Assembly (NCBI RefSeq): GCF_018861065.1
Contig: NZ_JAHKQO010000039.1
Coordinates: forward strand, 62,001 to 126,000
DNA length: 64,000 nucleotides
Source of the DNA: Paraglaciecola arctica
GTDB taxonomy: Bacteria > Pseudomonadota > Gammaproteobacteria > Enterobacterales > Alteromonadaceae
Direction of reading: 5' to 3'
The position numbers and the translations under genes were made by a program. The notes under the pieces are model-generated. The model was not told the DNA's origin. It saw nothing but the letters and a program-made list of their open reading frames with translations, and searched no databases. This document shows positions 47,692-56,098 of the stretch, in pieces; the stretch's first letter is position 1, and each line of letters begins with the position of its first letter.

Positions 47692-48467
47692 CTAGCTGGT
47701 TGTCCAAATCATCAGATTCGATATCTACAGTTGTGTAAAATTCTGCTTTATCGGTTTTCTGAGATCACCCAACCTTCCCATTAAGATGTAGTGAAGCTGG
47801 TTTGTTAGGACGGAGTTTGATACGCAGCGACATCTTTTTTTTTGAACCTTATCAGCAAATAATTCTCTGCCACCATTAGTTTGAAATCGCTGGATAGGAA
47901 ACGGTATTTCTTCAACGACAGCTTCAATAAAGTCTAACGTATTTGCATCTGTGCGACGCTTGTAGAGCCTAAGAACCCTATATCTAGTGCAGTCGTCAAC
48001 TGAAGTATATTGATAAAGTCCAGGACCTATTTTGCGCGTATCCATTTGTACTCTATCTCCAGGCATAGGTCGTACATATCGAATGTAATCAACCTTTCGT
48101 CTAAATTTTATAACGGTTTTACTTGATTTTTTTTGAGAACTTTGTGAATTGTTGCGAGTCCTATGGATATATAGTGAAGTCTGAATAACTCGCTTTGAAG
48201 TCTTCTAGCGCCAAGTTTTCTTGTTGCGCGTAATTCTAAAAGCAGCCTCTCTACTTTGTCAGTGGTTTTAATATTTGGTGACGAATGAGGGCGTTTACTT
48301 TGACCAACTAAACCATCCTTGCCTAGCTCTTGGAAGCATCGCCACCATTTACAAAGAGTTGGTCTGGTAATGCCACATTTACAGCAAACTAGCCCTGCAT
48401 CACCTTTAGATTCAAGTAGCTTAATCCAAACCAATCTATGTTGAATTTCATCGTTCATAACACCCAA
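47692..48467 (-). mobile_element. Decayed IS481-family transposase
   Basis: The N-terminal part (48467-48108) has the helix-turn-helix region HRLVWIKLLESKGDAGLVC and CCKCGITRPTLCKWW. After a frameshift the frame resumes with DYIRYVRPMPGDRVQMDTRK, YQYTSVDDCTRYRVLRLY and FIEAVVEEIPFPIQRFQT, which is the integrase catalytic core. A second shift near 47870 leads to RPNKPAS-like and KTDKAEF-like remains and ends in SDDLDNQLAKRQR near 47682. The last catalytic part is missing, so it cannot be active. The right boundary may be the TGTGTGATTCATAGACAT-like sequence near 48500 (minus strand). Confidence 0.82.
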
Positions 48468-48598
48468 GTATAGTGAAAGGATGTCTATGAATCACACACC
48501 AGAATGAGACTCTAATACTAACCCACATATACAAACCTTGCAGATGTTTGGGTAAAGATTCAAAAATTTTGATTACGTTAAACTTACTTTCGTTAATG

Positions 48599-48628
48599 AA
48601 AAAAGGTTGCCATCAGGCAACCTTTTTA
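48599..48628. terminator. Terminator after the GntR gene
   Basis: AAAAAA-GGTTGCC-ATCA-GGCAACC-TTTTTAA, a strong hairpin 17 bases after the regulator stop, with T tracts readable from both strands. Confidence 0.9.
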
Positions 48629-48644
48629 ATGAACAAACTAGCAA

Positions 48645-49379
48645 TTACCCATCAAAGTTTTCTTTGAGTCTGCGAATAGCATCATTAAGTAGTTTTTCGG
48701 TCAAAAACTCTGCTTGGTCACCGTCACCCGCTTTCACAGCTTCGTAGACTTCACGGTGAAACGCAACTGAGTCGCTATTGTTACGTGGGTCTTGGTTTGT
48801 AATACGAACACTGACTAACAATGCTGAATAAATTACACCTTCCATTGCTGTCAAAAATTCATTATGCGCTGCTCGCAACATTGCTTTATGGAAAAGTGCA
48901 TCTGCAACAATAAACTTCTCTAACGAACCTTTTTCTTCTTCCATACGAACAATGGCATCTTCGATTTCTTTAATATCTTCATCTTTGGCGCGCTCTGCCG
49001 CCCAACGTGCCGCTTTGGGCTCAAAAGCTAAACGTACATCCATTAACTGATTGATAAATTCTAATCTTGGAGTAGCAGTGATATGCCACGCAAGTACATC
49101 ATCATCGAGCAAAATCCATTCGTTGCGAGGTCGCACTTTAGTGCCAATACCACGACGAACGTCAAGAAGCCCCTTGCCTACTAATATTTTAACGGCATCA
49201 CGAACAACCACTCGACTTACCTGAAATCGCTCAGCTAAGGCGTTTTCATCATCTATTAATGCGCCTGGCTCAAATGAACCAGCAACGATACGGCGGCCCA
49301 ATTCCCGAGCTACCTGCACCGACAAACTCGGCGTCATTTTTGTTGCTCGTTTTAGGTCGTAATAAACTAATTCGCTCAT
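48645..49379 (-). CDS. GntR-family regulator, FadR subfamily
   Basis: The 244-residue protein has an N-terminal winged helix (about 15-80: LGRRIVAGSFEPGALIDDENALAERF, FQVSRVVVRDAVKILVGKG, LLDVRRGIGTKV) and a C-terminal all-helical FadR-type (FCD) ligand domain with metal-site-like residues (LFHKAMLRAAHNEF and FHREVYEAVKAGD). Such regulators respond to sugar acids or keto-acids. It lies directly downstream of the DgoA-DgoK-transporter operon. A perfect TAAACAT-N3-ATGTTTA palindrome is 31 bases before its own start, and four more copies precede other genes, so it is the natural candidate for the protein that binds them. Confidence 0.9.
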   Translation of the reverse strand: MSELVYYDLKRATKMTPSLSVQVARELGRRIVAGSFEPGALIDDENALAERFQVSRVVVRDAVKILVGKGLLDVRRGIGTKVRPRNEWILLDDDVLAWHITATPRLEFINQLMDVRLAFEPKAARWAAERAKDEDIKEIEDAIVRMEEEKGSLEKFIVADALFHKAMLRAAHNEFLTAMEGVIYSALLVSVRITNQDPRNNSDSVAFHREVYEAVKAGDGDQAEFLTEKLLNDAIRRLKENFDG

Positions 49380-49409
49380 ATTCGTCTATATTTCCATGTA
49401 TCAATTAAC

Positions 49410-49426
49410 TAAACATATCATGTTTA
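49410..49426. promoter_or_regulatory. Predicted GntR operator, site 3 (autoregulation)
   Basis: TAAACAT-ATC-ATGTTTA, perfect halves, 31 bases upstream of the GntR gene. Confidence 0.75.
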
Positions 49427-49479
49427 CTCTATAAAGTATATCAGCTCTTTCAATAATGTCATTTACGAATTTTCGATTA

Positions 49480-50118
49480 TTACGCGCTAATCGCCTGATA
49501 TTGTTGAACAAAATTGTCAGCATTCACTCTAACTTCTTGCAAAGACATGGTGGGTTTATACAGTGAAGAACCTAATCCAAACCCCTTTGCGCCAGCATTT
49601 AAATAGGGCGCCATACTTTCATTAGTCGCATCTATGCCGCCAACAGGGTAAAACTCGGTATCGGCAGGCACGACCGATTTCATTGCTTTTAAACCATCTA
49701 CCCCTACCATAGAAACAGGGAATATTTTCAATCCCGTCGCGCCAGCATGGATAGCCGTAAACGCTTCGGTTGGGGTAACAATACCCGGGTAAGTGGCGCA
49801 TCCAGCACTAACGCATCGTGCAATAACGAGCGGATCACAATTTGGCGTTACCACTAAATTTGCGCCGGTAGCAATAACTTGTTCAGCCAACTCTAATGTT
49901 GTTACCGTCCCTGCTCCAATATAAAAATCATCCGTACCATAATGTTCAACTAACATTTTAATGCTGACTAACGCGTCTGGGCTATTAAGGGGTACTTCGA
50001 TCATGGTAAATCCAGCAGCTATCAGTTCACTGGCAACTGGCAGACAAGTATCAGGGGTTACCCCGCGAATAATTGCAATTAACGGTATAGGTGCAGCACC
50101 GTCTTTAGCTGTTTGCAT
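49480..50118 (-). CDS. dgoA: 2-dehydro-3-deoxy-6-phosphogalactonate aldolase
   Basis: The 212-residue class I aldolase starts PIPLIAIIRGVTPD and has MIEVPLNSP, the GAGTV strand and the Schiff-base lysine in GATGLKIFP, the pattern of KDPGal aldolase (DgoA; called DauD in carrageenan loci). It splits 2-keto-3-deoxy-6-phosphogalactonate into pyruvate and glyceraldehyde-3-phosphate in the cytoplasm. Its start overlaps the end of the kinase gene by 14 bases, and it ends the leftward transporter-kinase-aldolase operon. Confidence 0.93.
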   Translation of the reverse strand: MQTAKDGAAPIPLIAIIRGVTPDTCLPVASELIAAGFTMIEVPLNSPDALVSIKMLVEHYGTDDFYIGAGTVTTLELAEQVIATGANLVVTPNCDPLVIARCVSAGCATYPGIVTPTEAFTAIHAGATGLKIFPVSMVGVDGLKAMKSVVPADTEFYPVGGIDATNESMAPYLNAGAKGFGLGSSLYKPTMSLQEVRVNADNFVQQYQAISA

Positions 50119-51019
50119 AATTAATTTCCTTAATTAACAAGCTCATTCCTGTTAGATAACATTCATTTCCAGCAATGGTTTCTGTGGAGATAGACAATTG
50201 TTTTGCCGCCGCTTCATAACGACTGCACAGATTACTACCACCGATAAGATAAACTGAAGAAGCGTGCAAATTTCGTAACTCGTAGCCAATTAACATTCCG
50301 GAGATAAAATCAGGAATTTGCTCTAGATTAAGCTGTTTGAATAAGCGATGCGTCCAGCCAAGAAAAATTTTATTAGTCAGTATCCCATCTTTACTTGCTT
50401 CAACACCTTTTGCGAAACTTTGCAGACAAAACTCTGGATTTTCGGGTAAGCCTTTACTCATCAAACTGTGATTTATTAACATTGCATAAAACTCGCCAGT
50501 TAAATAACTAGCAAACTCAACAATTTTTGCTCCCTTAACCGTAGCGTGTTTTGCATGGGTTCCAGGTAACACTGCCGCATAATCTTGTTTAGCAATTAAT
50601 TGAGCTAAACCTAATAGTTGCACCTCTTCACCCCGCATAACGTCGTAATGCTGTTCTTGATATTGATGACTAACACCCGGAAAAATCGTTGCTTTTGCCC
50701 CCCAAGGTAGCTCAAAGTGATGTGCTTTGCTGGCTATTCCATTAGCACTTGCTGGTGTAGGGGCGTAATCAACATTAACCCACCCTTTTAATGAACCGAC
50801 CATGCCCGCCATATAAATGGGTAAATTCTGATAATCATCTAACCATGTAGTTAAAGCCTGCTCAAGTGCATTGGCAAAATTACCGTTAGGCACTTTTAAT
50901 AACCCAATAGGTTTTTCCAAGGTATCAACGAGAGTATTTTCGGGTGACATAGCAAACGCTCTAAAGTTTGTGGTCCCCCAATCAATGATTAAATGGTTGA
51001 TTGTATTACTGGCTAGCAT
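50105..51019 (-). CDS. dgoK: 2-dehydro-3-deoxygalactonokinase
   Basis: The 304-residue kinase has the DgoK signature: HLIIDWGTTNFRAFAM at the N-terminus, MAGMVGSLKGWV, PGVSHQ, MRGEEVQLLGL and LPGTHAKHATV. It phosphorylates 2-keto-3-deoxy-galactonate with ATP. In carrageenan-degrading bacteria the same step (DauC) joins the 3,6-anhydro-D-galactose branch to central metabolism. It lies between the sugar porter gene (30 bases) and dgoA. Confidence 0.94.
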   Translation of the reverse strand: MLASNTINHLIIDWGTTNFRAFAMSPENTLVDTLEKPIGLLKVPNGNFANALEQALTTWLDDYQNLPIYMAGMVGSLKGWVNVDYAPTPASANGIASKAHHFELPWGAKATIFPGVSHQYQEQHYDVMRGEEVQLLGLAQLIAKQDYAAVLPGTHAKHATVKGAKIVEFASYLTGEFYAMLINHSLMSKGLPENPEFCLQSFAKGVEASKDGILTNKIFLGWTHRLFKQLNLEQIPDFISGMLIGYELRNLHASSVYLIGGSNLCSRYEAAAKQLSISTETIAGNECYLTGMSLLIKEINYANS

Positions 51020-51049
51020 TAAAACTCCTTAATAGTTATTAAACACGAC

Positions 51050-52618
51050 TTACGCTTTGGCCAATTGTTGCTCAAGAGCCTCAATCGATTTCCCTTTCGT
51101 TTCAGGCAGAATAAAGTACATAATGATCAAACCAGCTAATCCGATAAAGCCGTAAACGGTGAAAATACTGGCTATCCCCATATTATCGAGCTGCCATGGG
51201 AAAAACTGCTGAATAGACCATGAGGAAACGGTTTGTACCAACGCCGCAAATGGTAAGGCAACGCTTCGCACACTATTGGGGAAAATCTCTGAGAAAATCA
51301 CCCACATAATGGGTCCAATTGATAAATTAAACGCCGCTAAAAACGCAAAAATACCAAATAACACTAACGGAGCATTAATATCTTGCACCGTGGCGTTGAT
51401 AATGGTGCCACTAGCAATTGGCAGCTCTTTTTTATTAAACACTTGGCTTAAGGCCTGTTTTAATTCGACATCAGAATCAAAATGCTTATCAGCAAGCGCA
51501 ACAAGATTACTGTCTTCTAAACCATCCTGTTTAAACTGTGTTGCAATTTCAGTCATAGCTTGGGGGCTAAAAACATAATTAGCCTGGCTAAAACCTACAT
51601 AAGTTGAACCATGGGCGACCACCACCAAGACTAATCCAGCTAGAGTCAAAAAACGTCTACCTAAGCGTTCAACAAAACTAATCGCAATTAATGTTGCCAA
51701 TAAACCTACTACGCCTATGACAATGGTTTGCATGAAGGTATCTTCAACACTCATTCCGACTTGCTCAAATACCATGGGCGCAAAAAACAACACTGCATTC
51801 ATCCCAGTCGCCCCTTGTACAACGGCATAACAAACGGCTATGGATATAACAAAGCGCATACGTGGACTAAATAAAGCTTTTAGCTGATGACGAGTAGATA
51901 GTTTAGTTTGTTGTTTAAGCCCTAAGTTAACCTCATCTACAATGGTATCGATTTGCTCTTTAGGTGCTATTTTCTCAAACACTTGCCGCGCTTCATCTTC
52001 CCGCCCTTGCATTAATAGCCAACGGGGTGATTCTGGGATTTTAACCAGTAATGCTATCCATATAGCGTTAACGATCAGCTCAGCACCTAACATGACTCGC
52101 CAAACATTATCATTGGTAAGCCAGCTAACCTCATCAATCGCTTTTATTAGAAAGTAGTTAATGACAAAGGCCAATAATAAGCCTAAGCCAATCATAAACT
52201 GGTTAACTGAAACGAATTTACCACGTTTTTCCGGGGGAGCTATTTCACCGATGTACATGGCTGAAACAGTGATGGATGCAAAAGCAACTCCACCAATAAA
52301 TCGACCCACCACCAACATTTCATAATTAACCGCAGCACTAGAGATTAATGAAGACAACGCATAAGTCACACCGATACCAAGCAGCACTTTTGCACGACCA
52401 AATTTTTCGACTAAATTACCAGTAAAAAACAGGGCAACAATCACACCCAATAAGGCACAACCTACTACTGTCCCTTGTTCAATTGCATCTAATTCAAATA
52501 AAGAGCTAACAAATCGAATCGCCCCTGAAATATTTGCAGCATCTAAACCAAAAACAAAACCACCAAAAGCGGCTACTAAGGAATAAAAGGTCACATGTGA
52601 ATCTGGATTTTTTGTCAT
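51050..52618 (-). CDS. MFS sugar porter (sugar:H+ symporter-like)
   Basis: The protein (522 residues from the ATG at 52618) has twelve membrane segments and the classical sugar-porter motifs: GRFIGGVAFASITVSAMYIG, APPEKRGKF, IPESPRWLL, ERLGRRFL and the C-terminal LPETKG. A hydrophilic insert between helices 9 and 10 (FKQDGLEDSNLVALADKHF region) is larger than usual. Start 52618 has GGAG upstream; an in-frame codon at 52642 does not. It probably imports D-galactose or 3,6-anhydro-D-galactose. It leads the dgoK-dgoA operon, and a 17-bp palindrome stands 35 bases upstream. Confidence 0.92.
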   Translation of the reverse strand: MTKNPDSHVTFYSLVAAFGGFVFGLDAANISGAIRFVSSLFELDAIEQGTVVGCALLGVIVALFFTGNLVEKFGRAKVLLGIGVTYALSSLISSAAVNYEMLVVGRFIGGVAFASITVSAMYIGEIAPPEKRGKFVSVNQFMIGLGLLLAFVINYFLIKAIDEVSWLTNDNVWRVMLGAELIVNAIWIALLVKIPESPRWLLMQGREDEARQVFEKIAPKEQIDTIVDEVNLGLKQQTKLSTRHQLKALFSPRMRFVISIAVCYAVVQGATGMNAVLFFAPMVFEQVGMSVEDTFMQTIVIGVVGLLATLIAISFVERLGRRFLTLAGLVLVVVAHGSTYVGFSQANYVFSPQAMTEIATQFKQDGLEDSNLVALADKHFDSDVELKQALSQVFNKKELPIASGTIINATVQDINAPLVLFGIFAFLAAFNLSIGPIMWVIFSEIFPNSVRSVALPFAALVQTVSSWSIQQFFPWQLDNMGIASIFTVYGFIGLAGLIIMYFILPETKGKSIEALEQQLAKA

Positions 52619-52652
52619 ATTTTTCTCCAACCCTATATACATACGATTTATT

Positions 52653-52669
52653 TAAACATAATATGTTTG
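52653..52669. promoter_or_regulatory. Predicted GntR operator, site 4 (divergent porter / SMP-30 genes)
   Basis: TAAACAT-AAT-ATGTTTG, perfect over 15 bases, centred between the divergent sugar porter and secreted SMP-30 genes, so it can control both. Confidence 0.75.
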
Positions 52670-52720
52670 CAAATTTTTAAACACAACTAATAATTGAAAT
52701 TAATTTGGGAGATAAACGAG

Positions 52721-53770
52721 ATGTTATTAACGGCTCATATTAAAAACTTACCCAAAGCACTAACAATTCTTATGTTTTGGTCATCCTTCTCACTAGCAAC
52801 TGGTTCTTCTTCGACCTTACAACCAGCTAAGCTATTTGCCCAACTACCCGATAACTGCCCTACCCCTGATGCTTTTGCAATAGCACCTAATGGCTCATTA
52901 ACTTTGTCATGCCCTAATTTTGCAAACAAAAAATTACAGGGAGAGCTTCTTTCCATTTCTCCTAGCGGCGATGTTACCCATTTAGCAACAGTGCCTACTC
53001 TAGAGTTAACATCGAAGGCCAATCCAATGGGATTAGCTTATGATGAACAAGGCGCATTATATGTTGCTGACGCGCGCGGTATTAAAAACGGTCGAGTTTT
53101 AAAGTTGAGTTTTAACGGTAACGCATTAATTAAAACAGAAGTTATCGCACAAGGGATTAACCCTAATGGTCTACGTTATCATCATGGCGCTGTCTATATT
53201 ACTCAGCTTAATATGCCTAAAGTGAAATCTAAGAAAATGACCAGTGGCATCTACCGATTTAACGCTAGCGATAGACATTTGACTATGACCAATACTTTAC
53301 AAGACAAGCAACTAGTATTTACTGCTGAAACTCAAAATCCGCAGATTCAAATAGGTGTAGACGGCCTAGACTTTGACAATGCCGGACACCTATATACGAC
53401 AGTTTTAGGCGACGGAGAAGTGTACAAATTATTCCTTGATGAAAATGGTCAAGTAATTGATAAAGAACTGTATGCCACAGTGCCGGCTGAATCTCGAATA
53501 GATGGAATGGTGTTTGATAAGAACAACAATCTCTATTTAGCAGGTTTTGGACTTAATCAAATTTTCAAAATCACAACGGACAAAAAGGTGATTAAGCTGG
53601 CTGATTATTCTGACAATGACGGCAGTGACGGTCAAATTGACCAGCCAGCAGATTTAATGATTTATCAAAACAAGCTAGTTATTTCTAATTTCGATTTAAT
53701 GAAAGGTAAAGGCATTCGAAATACCAAACATGGTAAGCCTTACACTATTTCCTATATTGATATTAATTAG
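52721..53770 (+). CDS. Secreted SMP-30/gluconolactonase-like propeller protein
   Basis: The protein (349 residues from the ATG at 52721, which has GGGAG eight bases upstream) carries a signal peptide (LPKALTILMFWSSFSLATG) and a six-bladed propeller: NPMGLAYDEQGALYVAD, INPNGLRYHHGAVYI, GVDGLDFDNAGHLYTT and RIDGMVFDKNNNLYLAG. It resembles the SMP-30/LRE family but is exported, unlike the lactonase at 27151. It could act on a lactone or on an oligosaccharide in the periplasm; the reaction is not known. The GH127 gene follows after 49 bases. Confidence 0.8.
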   Translation: MLLTAHIKNLPKALTILMFWSSFSLATGSSSTLQPAKLFAQLPDNCPTPDAFAIAPNGSLTLSCPNFANKKLQGELLSISPSGDVTHLATVPTLELTSKANPMGLAYDEQGALYVADARGIKNGRVLKLSFNGNALIKTEVIAQGINPNGLRYHHGAVYITQLNMPKVKSKKMTSGIYRFNASDRHLTMTNTLQDKQLVFTAETQNPQIQIGVDGLDFDNAGHLYTTVLGDGEVYKLFLDENGQVIDKELYATVPAESRIDGMVFDKNNNLYLAGFGLNQIFKITTDKKVIKLADYSDNDGSDGQIDQPADLMIYQNKLVISNFDLMKGKGIRNTKHGKPYTISYIDIN

Positions 53771-53819
53771 CTTGCTAATTACTACGTTAAAAGTTTAAGA
53801 GAGACAAAGAGGTAAACCG

Positions 53820-55805
53820 ATGACAACACATGTTAACGATAAAGGCATAGTGGCTAATTACGCCAGCCCACATGTAAAGCTAAAAGCGACCAATTTTGGG
53901 GATTGTCAGTGGACATCTGGTTTTTGGGCCGAGAAAACTCAAAAAGCCATTGATGTCATGATCCCTTACATGGGTGATGTGCTATGTGGCACTGTTGGAC
54001 ACGCGCTAAATAATTTTAAAATTGCCGCTGGTTTAAAAGAAGGTAAGCATCAAGGTATGTATTGGCATGACGGCGACTTCTATAAGTTTATGGAAGCAAA
54101 GATATATGCCTTTGCACTTTCAAAAAATGAAGCACTACTTGCAGAGCTTGATGAATACATTGACATTATTGGCAAAGCGCAAGAGCCAGATGGTTATCTA
54201 CAAACACAAATCCAATTACGTGACGATGCCGATCGTTACGAAAACCGTAAATATCACGAAATGTACAATACGGGCCATTTATTAATCAGTGCTTGTGCCC
54301 ATTATCGTTTAACCGGTCAACGCAACTTTCTTAATATTGCGATTAAACATGCCGAGCTTCTATTTACCATCTTTTTCCCAGATACTAAGCATTACCGCCG
54401 CTTTGGTTTTAACCAAACCCAAATTATGGGATTAGTTGAGCTTTATCGCACTATTGGCGAGAAAAAGTACCTAGAACTCGCACAAAAATTTATCGATCGT
54501 CGTGGTACATATGAAATTGAACACGACTCAACAACAGTCGGCTACCCTATTGGCGATATGGTACAAGAACGCACGCCGCTGCGTGAAGAATCAGAACCAG
54601 TTGGCCATGCCGTATTAGCACTTTATTATTATGCGGGTGCCGCAGATGTTTATGCTGAAACAGGTGAAAAAGCTTTAATCAGCGCACTCGATAGGTTATG
54701 GGAAAGTGTTACCCAGAAGAAAATGTACGCAACTGGTGCCGTAGGTCAAACCCATTATGGCGCGTCAGTTAATCGGGACATGATTGAAGAAGGCTTCATT
54801 GATGATTACATGATGCCTAACTTAACCGCCTATAACGAAACCTGCGCCAACCTATGTAATGCCATGTTCAGTTTCAGAATGTTAGGGATTCATGGCCAAG
54901 CCAAATACGCTGATATTATAGAGTTGGTTATGTATAACAGCGGCCTTTCTGGCATCAGTGTAGAAGGTAAAGATTATTTCTACGCCAATCCACTTAGAAT
55001 GCTGCACAATGCCCGAGATTATGATTCCCACGCCGATGTGACTGAAACACCGGATCGTGAAGGATATTTATCTTGTTTCTGCTGTCCACCTAACCTTGTT
55101 CGCACCATATCAAACTTATCTGGTTGGGCTTACAGCCTTGCTGATAATGGCGTTTACGTCAACCTATATGGCAGCAATAACCTCGTCAGCTGTATGACAG
55201 ACGGTTCAACAATAAAACTTAACCAAGATACTGACTATCCATGGAAAGGTTTAGTGAAACTAACAGTCGAAGAGTGCAAATCTGAGGCATTTGATATTGC
55301 ACTACGTATTCCGGGTTGGGCAACGGGCGCTACTATCACTATTAATGGTGAAGATGCTGGCGTATCTGCGACGCCAGAAAGTTATGCAATTATTAACCGT
55401 CAGTGGCAGCAAGCTGATGTCATTACAATTGATATACCAATGAATGCTACCTTTATCGAAGGCCACCCTCGTATTGAAGAAGTACGAAATCAAGTTGCTG
55501 TGAAACGTGGGCCCATTGTGTACTGCGTTGAAACACCTGACTTACCAGAAAATACCGGTATTTTAGATGTTTACCTTAATGGTGACAGTGACTTGAAAGT
55601 TGAGCACAAAATGGATTTCCTAGGCGGTGTATCGACCATAGGCACTGAGTTGTTACTGCGCAAAGACACTCAAAGCGACAAAATGTATAACAAGGTTCGA
55701 AAACCAAACTTTGAAACCGTCCGCGCTCAACTTGTACCGTACTTTGCTTGGAGCAACCGCGGTACTGCTGAAATGACAGTATTCATGCCGATTAAATGGA
55801 GTTAA
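53820..55805 (+). CDS. GH127 family alpha-1,3-(3,6-anhydro)-D-galactosidase candidate
   Basis: The 661-residue protein is a DUF1680/GH127 enzyme: NFGDCQWTSGFWAEK near the start, QGMYWHDGDFYKFMEA, and the zinc-thiolate active site with E340 and C342 in YNETCANLCN plus C421 and C422 in CFCCPPNLVR, followed by the beta-sandwich end. The first characterised members are beta-L-arabinofuranosidases, but Zobellia GH127 in a carrageenan locus releases 3,6-anhydro-D-galactose. The neighbouring anhydro-sugar genes favour that role. There is no signal peptide, so it would act in the cytoplasm on imported oligosaccharides. Confidence 0.88.
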   Translation: MTTHVNDKGIVANYASPHVKLKATNFGDCQWTSGFWAEKTQKAIDVMIPYMGDVLCGTVGHALNNFKIAAGLKEGKHQGMYWHDGDFYKFMEAKIYAFALSKNEALLAELDEYIDIIGKAQEPDGYLQTQIQLRDDADRYENRKYHEMYNTGHLLISACAHYRLTGQRNFLNIAIKHAELLFTIFFPDTKHYRRFGFNQTQIMGLVELYRTIGEKKYLELAQKFIDRRGTYEIEHDSTTVGYPIGDMVQERTPLREESEPVGHAVLALYYYAGAADVYAETGEKALISALDRLWESVTQKKMYATGAVGQTHYGASVNRDMIEEGFIDDYMMPNLTAYNETCANLCNAMFSFRMLGIHGQAKYADIIELVMYNSGLSGISVEGKDYFYANPLRMLHNARDYDSHADVTETPDREGYLSCFCCPPNLVRTISNLSGWAYSLADNGVYVNLYGSNNLVSCMTDGSTIKLNQDTDYPWKGLVKLTVEECKSEAFDIALRIPGWATGATITINGEDAGVSATPESYAIINRQWQQADVITIDIPMNATFIEGHPRIEEVRNQVAVKRGPIVYCVETPDLPENTGILDVYLNGDSDLKVEHKMDFLGGVSTIGTELLLRKDTQSDKMYNKVRKPNFETVRAQLVPYFAWSNRGTAEMTVFMPIKWS

Positions 55806-55810
55806 CTAAA

Positions 55811-56076
55811 CAGTAGCGGTTAAGGGTTTTACCACTCACTCAGTAGAACCCTTAGTTGATATGTATTTTCCACAAGGATATAGTGCTTTAAAGCGACACC
55901 GAAGCTTTAAAATTATTCAAGCTTACAAAGAAGATTTTCTGTTGTATCAATACTTCCATAAACGTCACAAAAACATAGTGCCGCGAATCACAGAAACATT
56001 AACCAAATTCAAGCAAGCAGGGCAATTAGACATCTATAATATTGAATTGGATCGCAAGCCTAGCGTAGTGCAATGA
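55811..56076 (+). pseudogene. C-terminal remnant of a solute-binding (SBP_bac_3-like) protein
   Basis: A frame open from a stop at 55807-55809 has no suitable start and reads KGFTTHSVEPLVDMYFPQGY, then EDFLLYQYFHKRHKNIVPRI and TETLTKFKQAGQLDIYNIEL. The YFHKRHKxxVPxIxxxLxxFKxxG pattern is how many Alteromonadales extracellular amino-acid-binding-type proteins end. It starts at the GH127 stop and so looks like the tail of a gene whose front was lost in a rearrangement. Confidence 0.55.
55822..55853 (+). terminator. Hairpin after the GH127 gene
   Basis: AAGGGTTTTAC-N10-GTAGAACCCTT pairs over 11 positions (one wobble) 17 bases after the GH127 stop. It lacks a strong T tract, so termination is possible but not sure. 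Confidence 0.4.
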
Positions 56077-56098
56077 CTTTCTAACGTTCAAAATTGAA

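Noticed and set aside
47724-48467. Two separate intact genes for transposase parts
   Set aside because: They are consecutive pieces of one IS481-like transposase separated by frameshifts, so they are reported as one decayed element.
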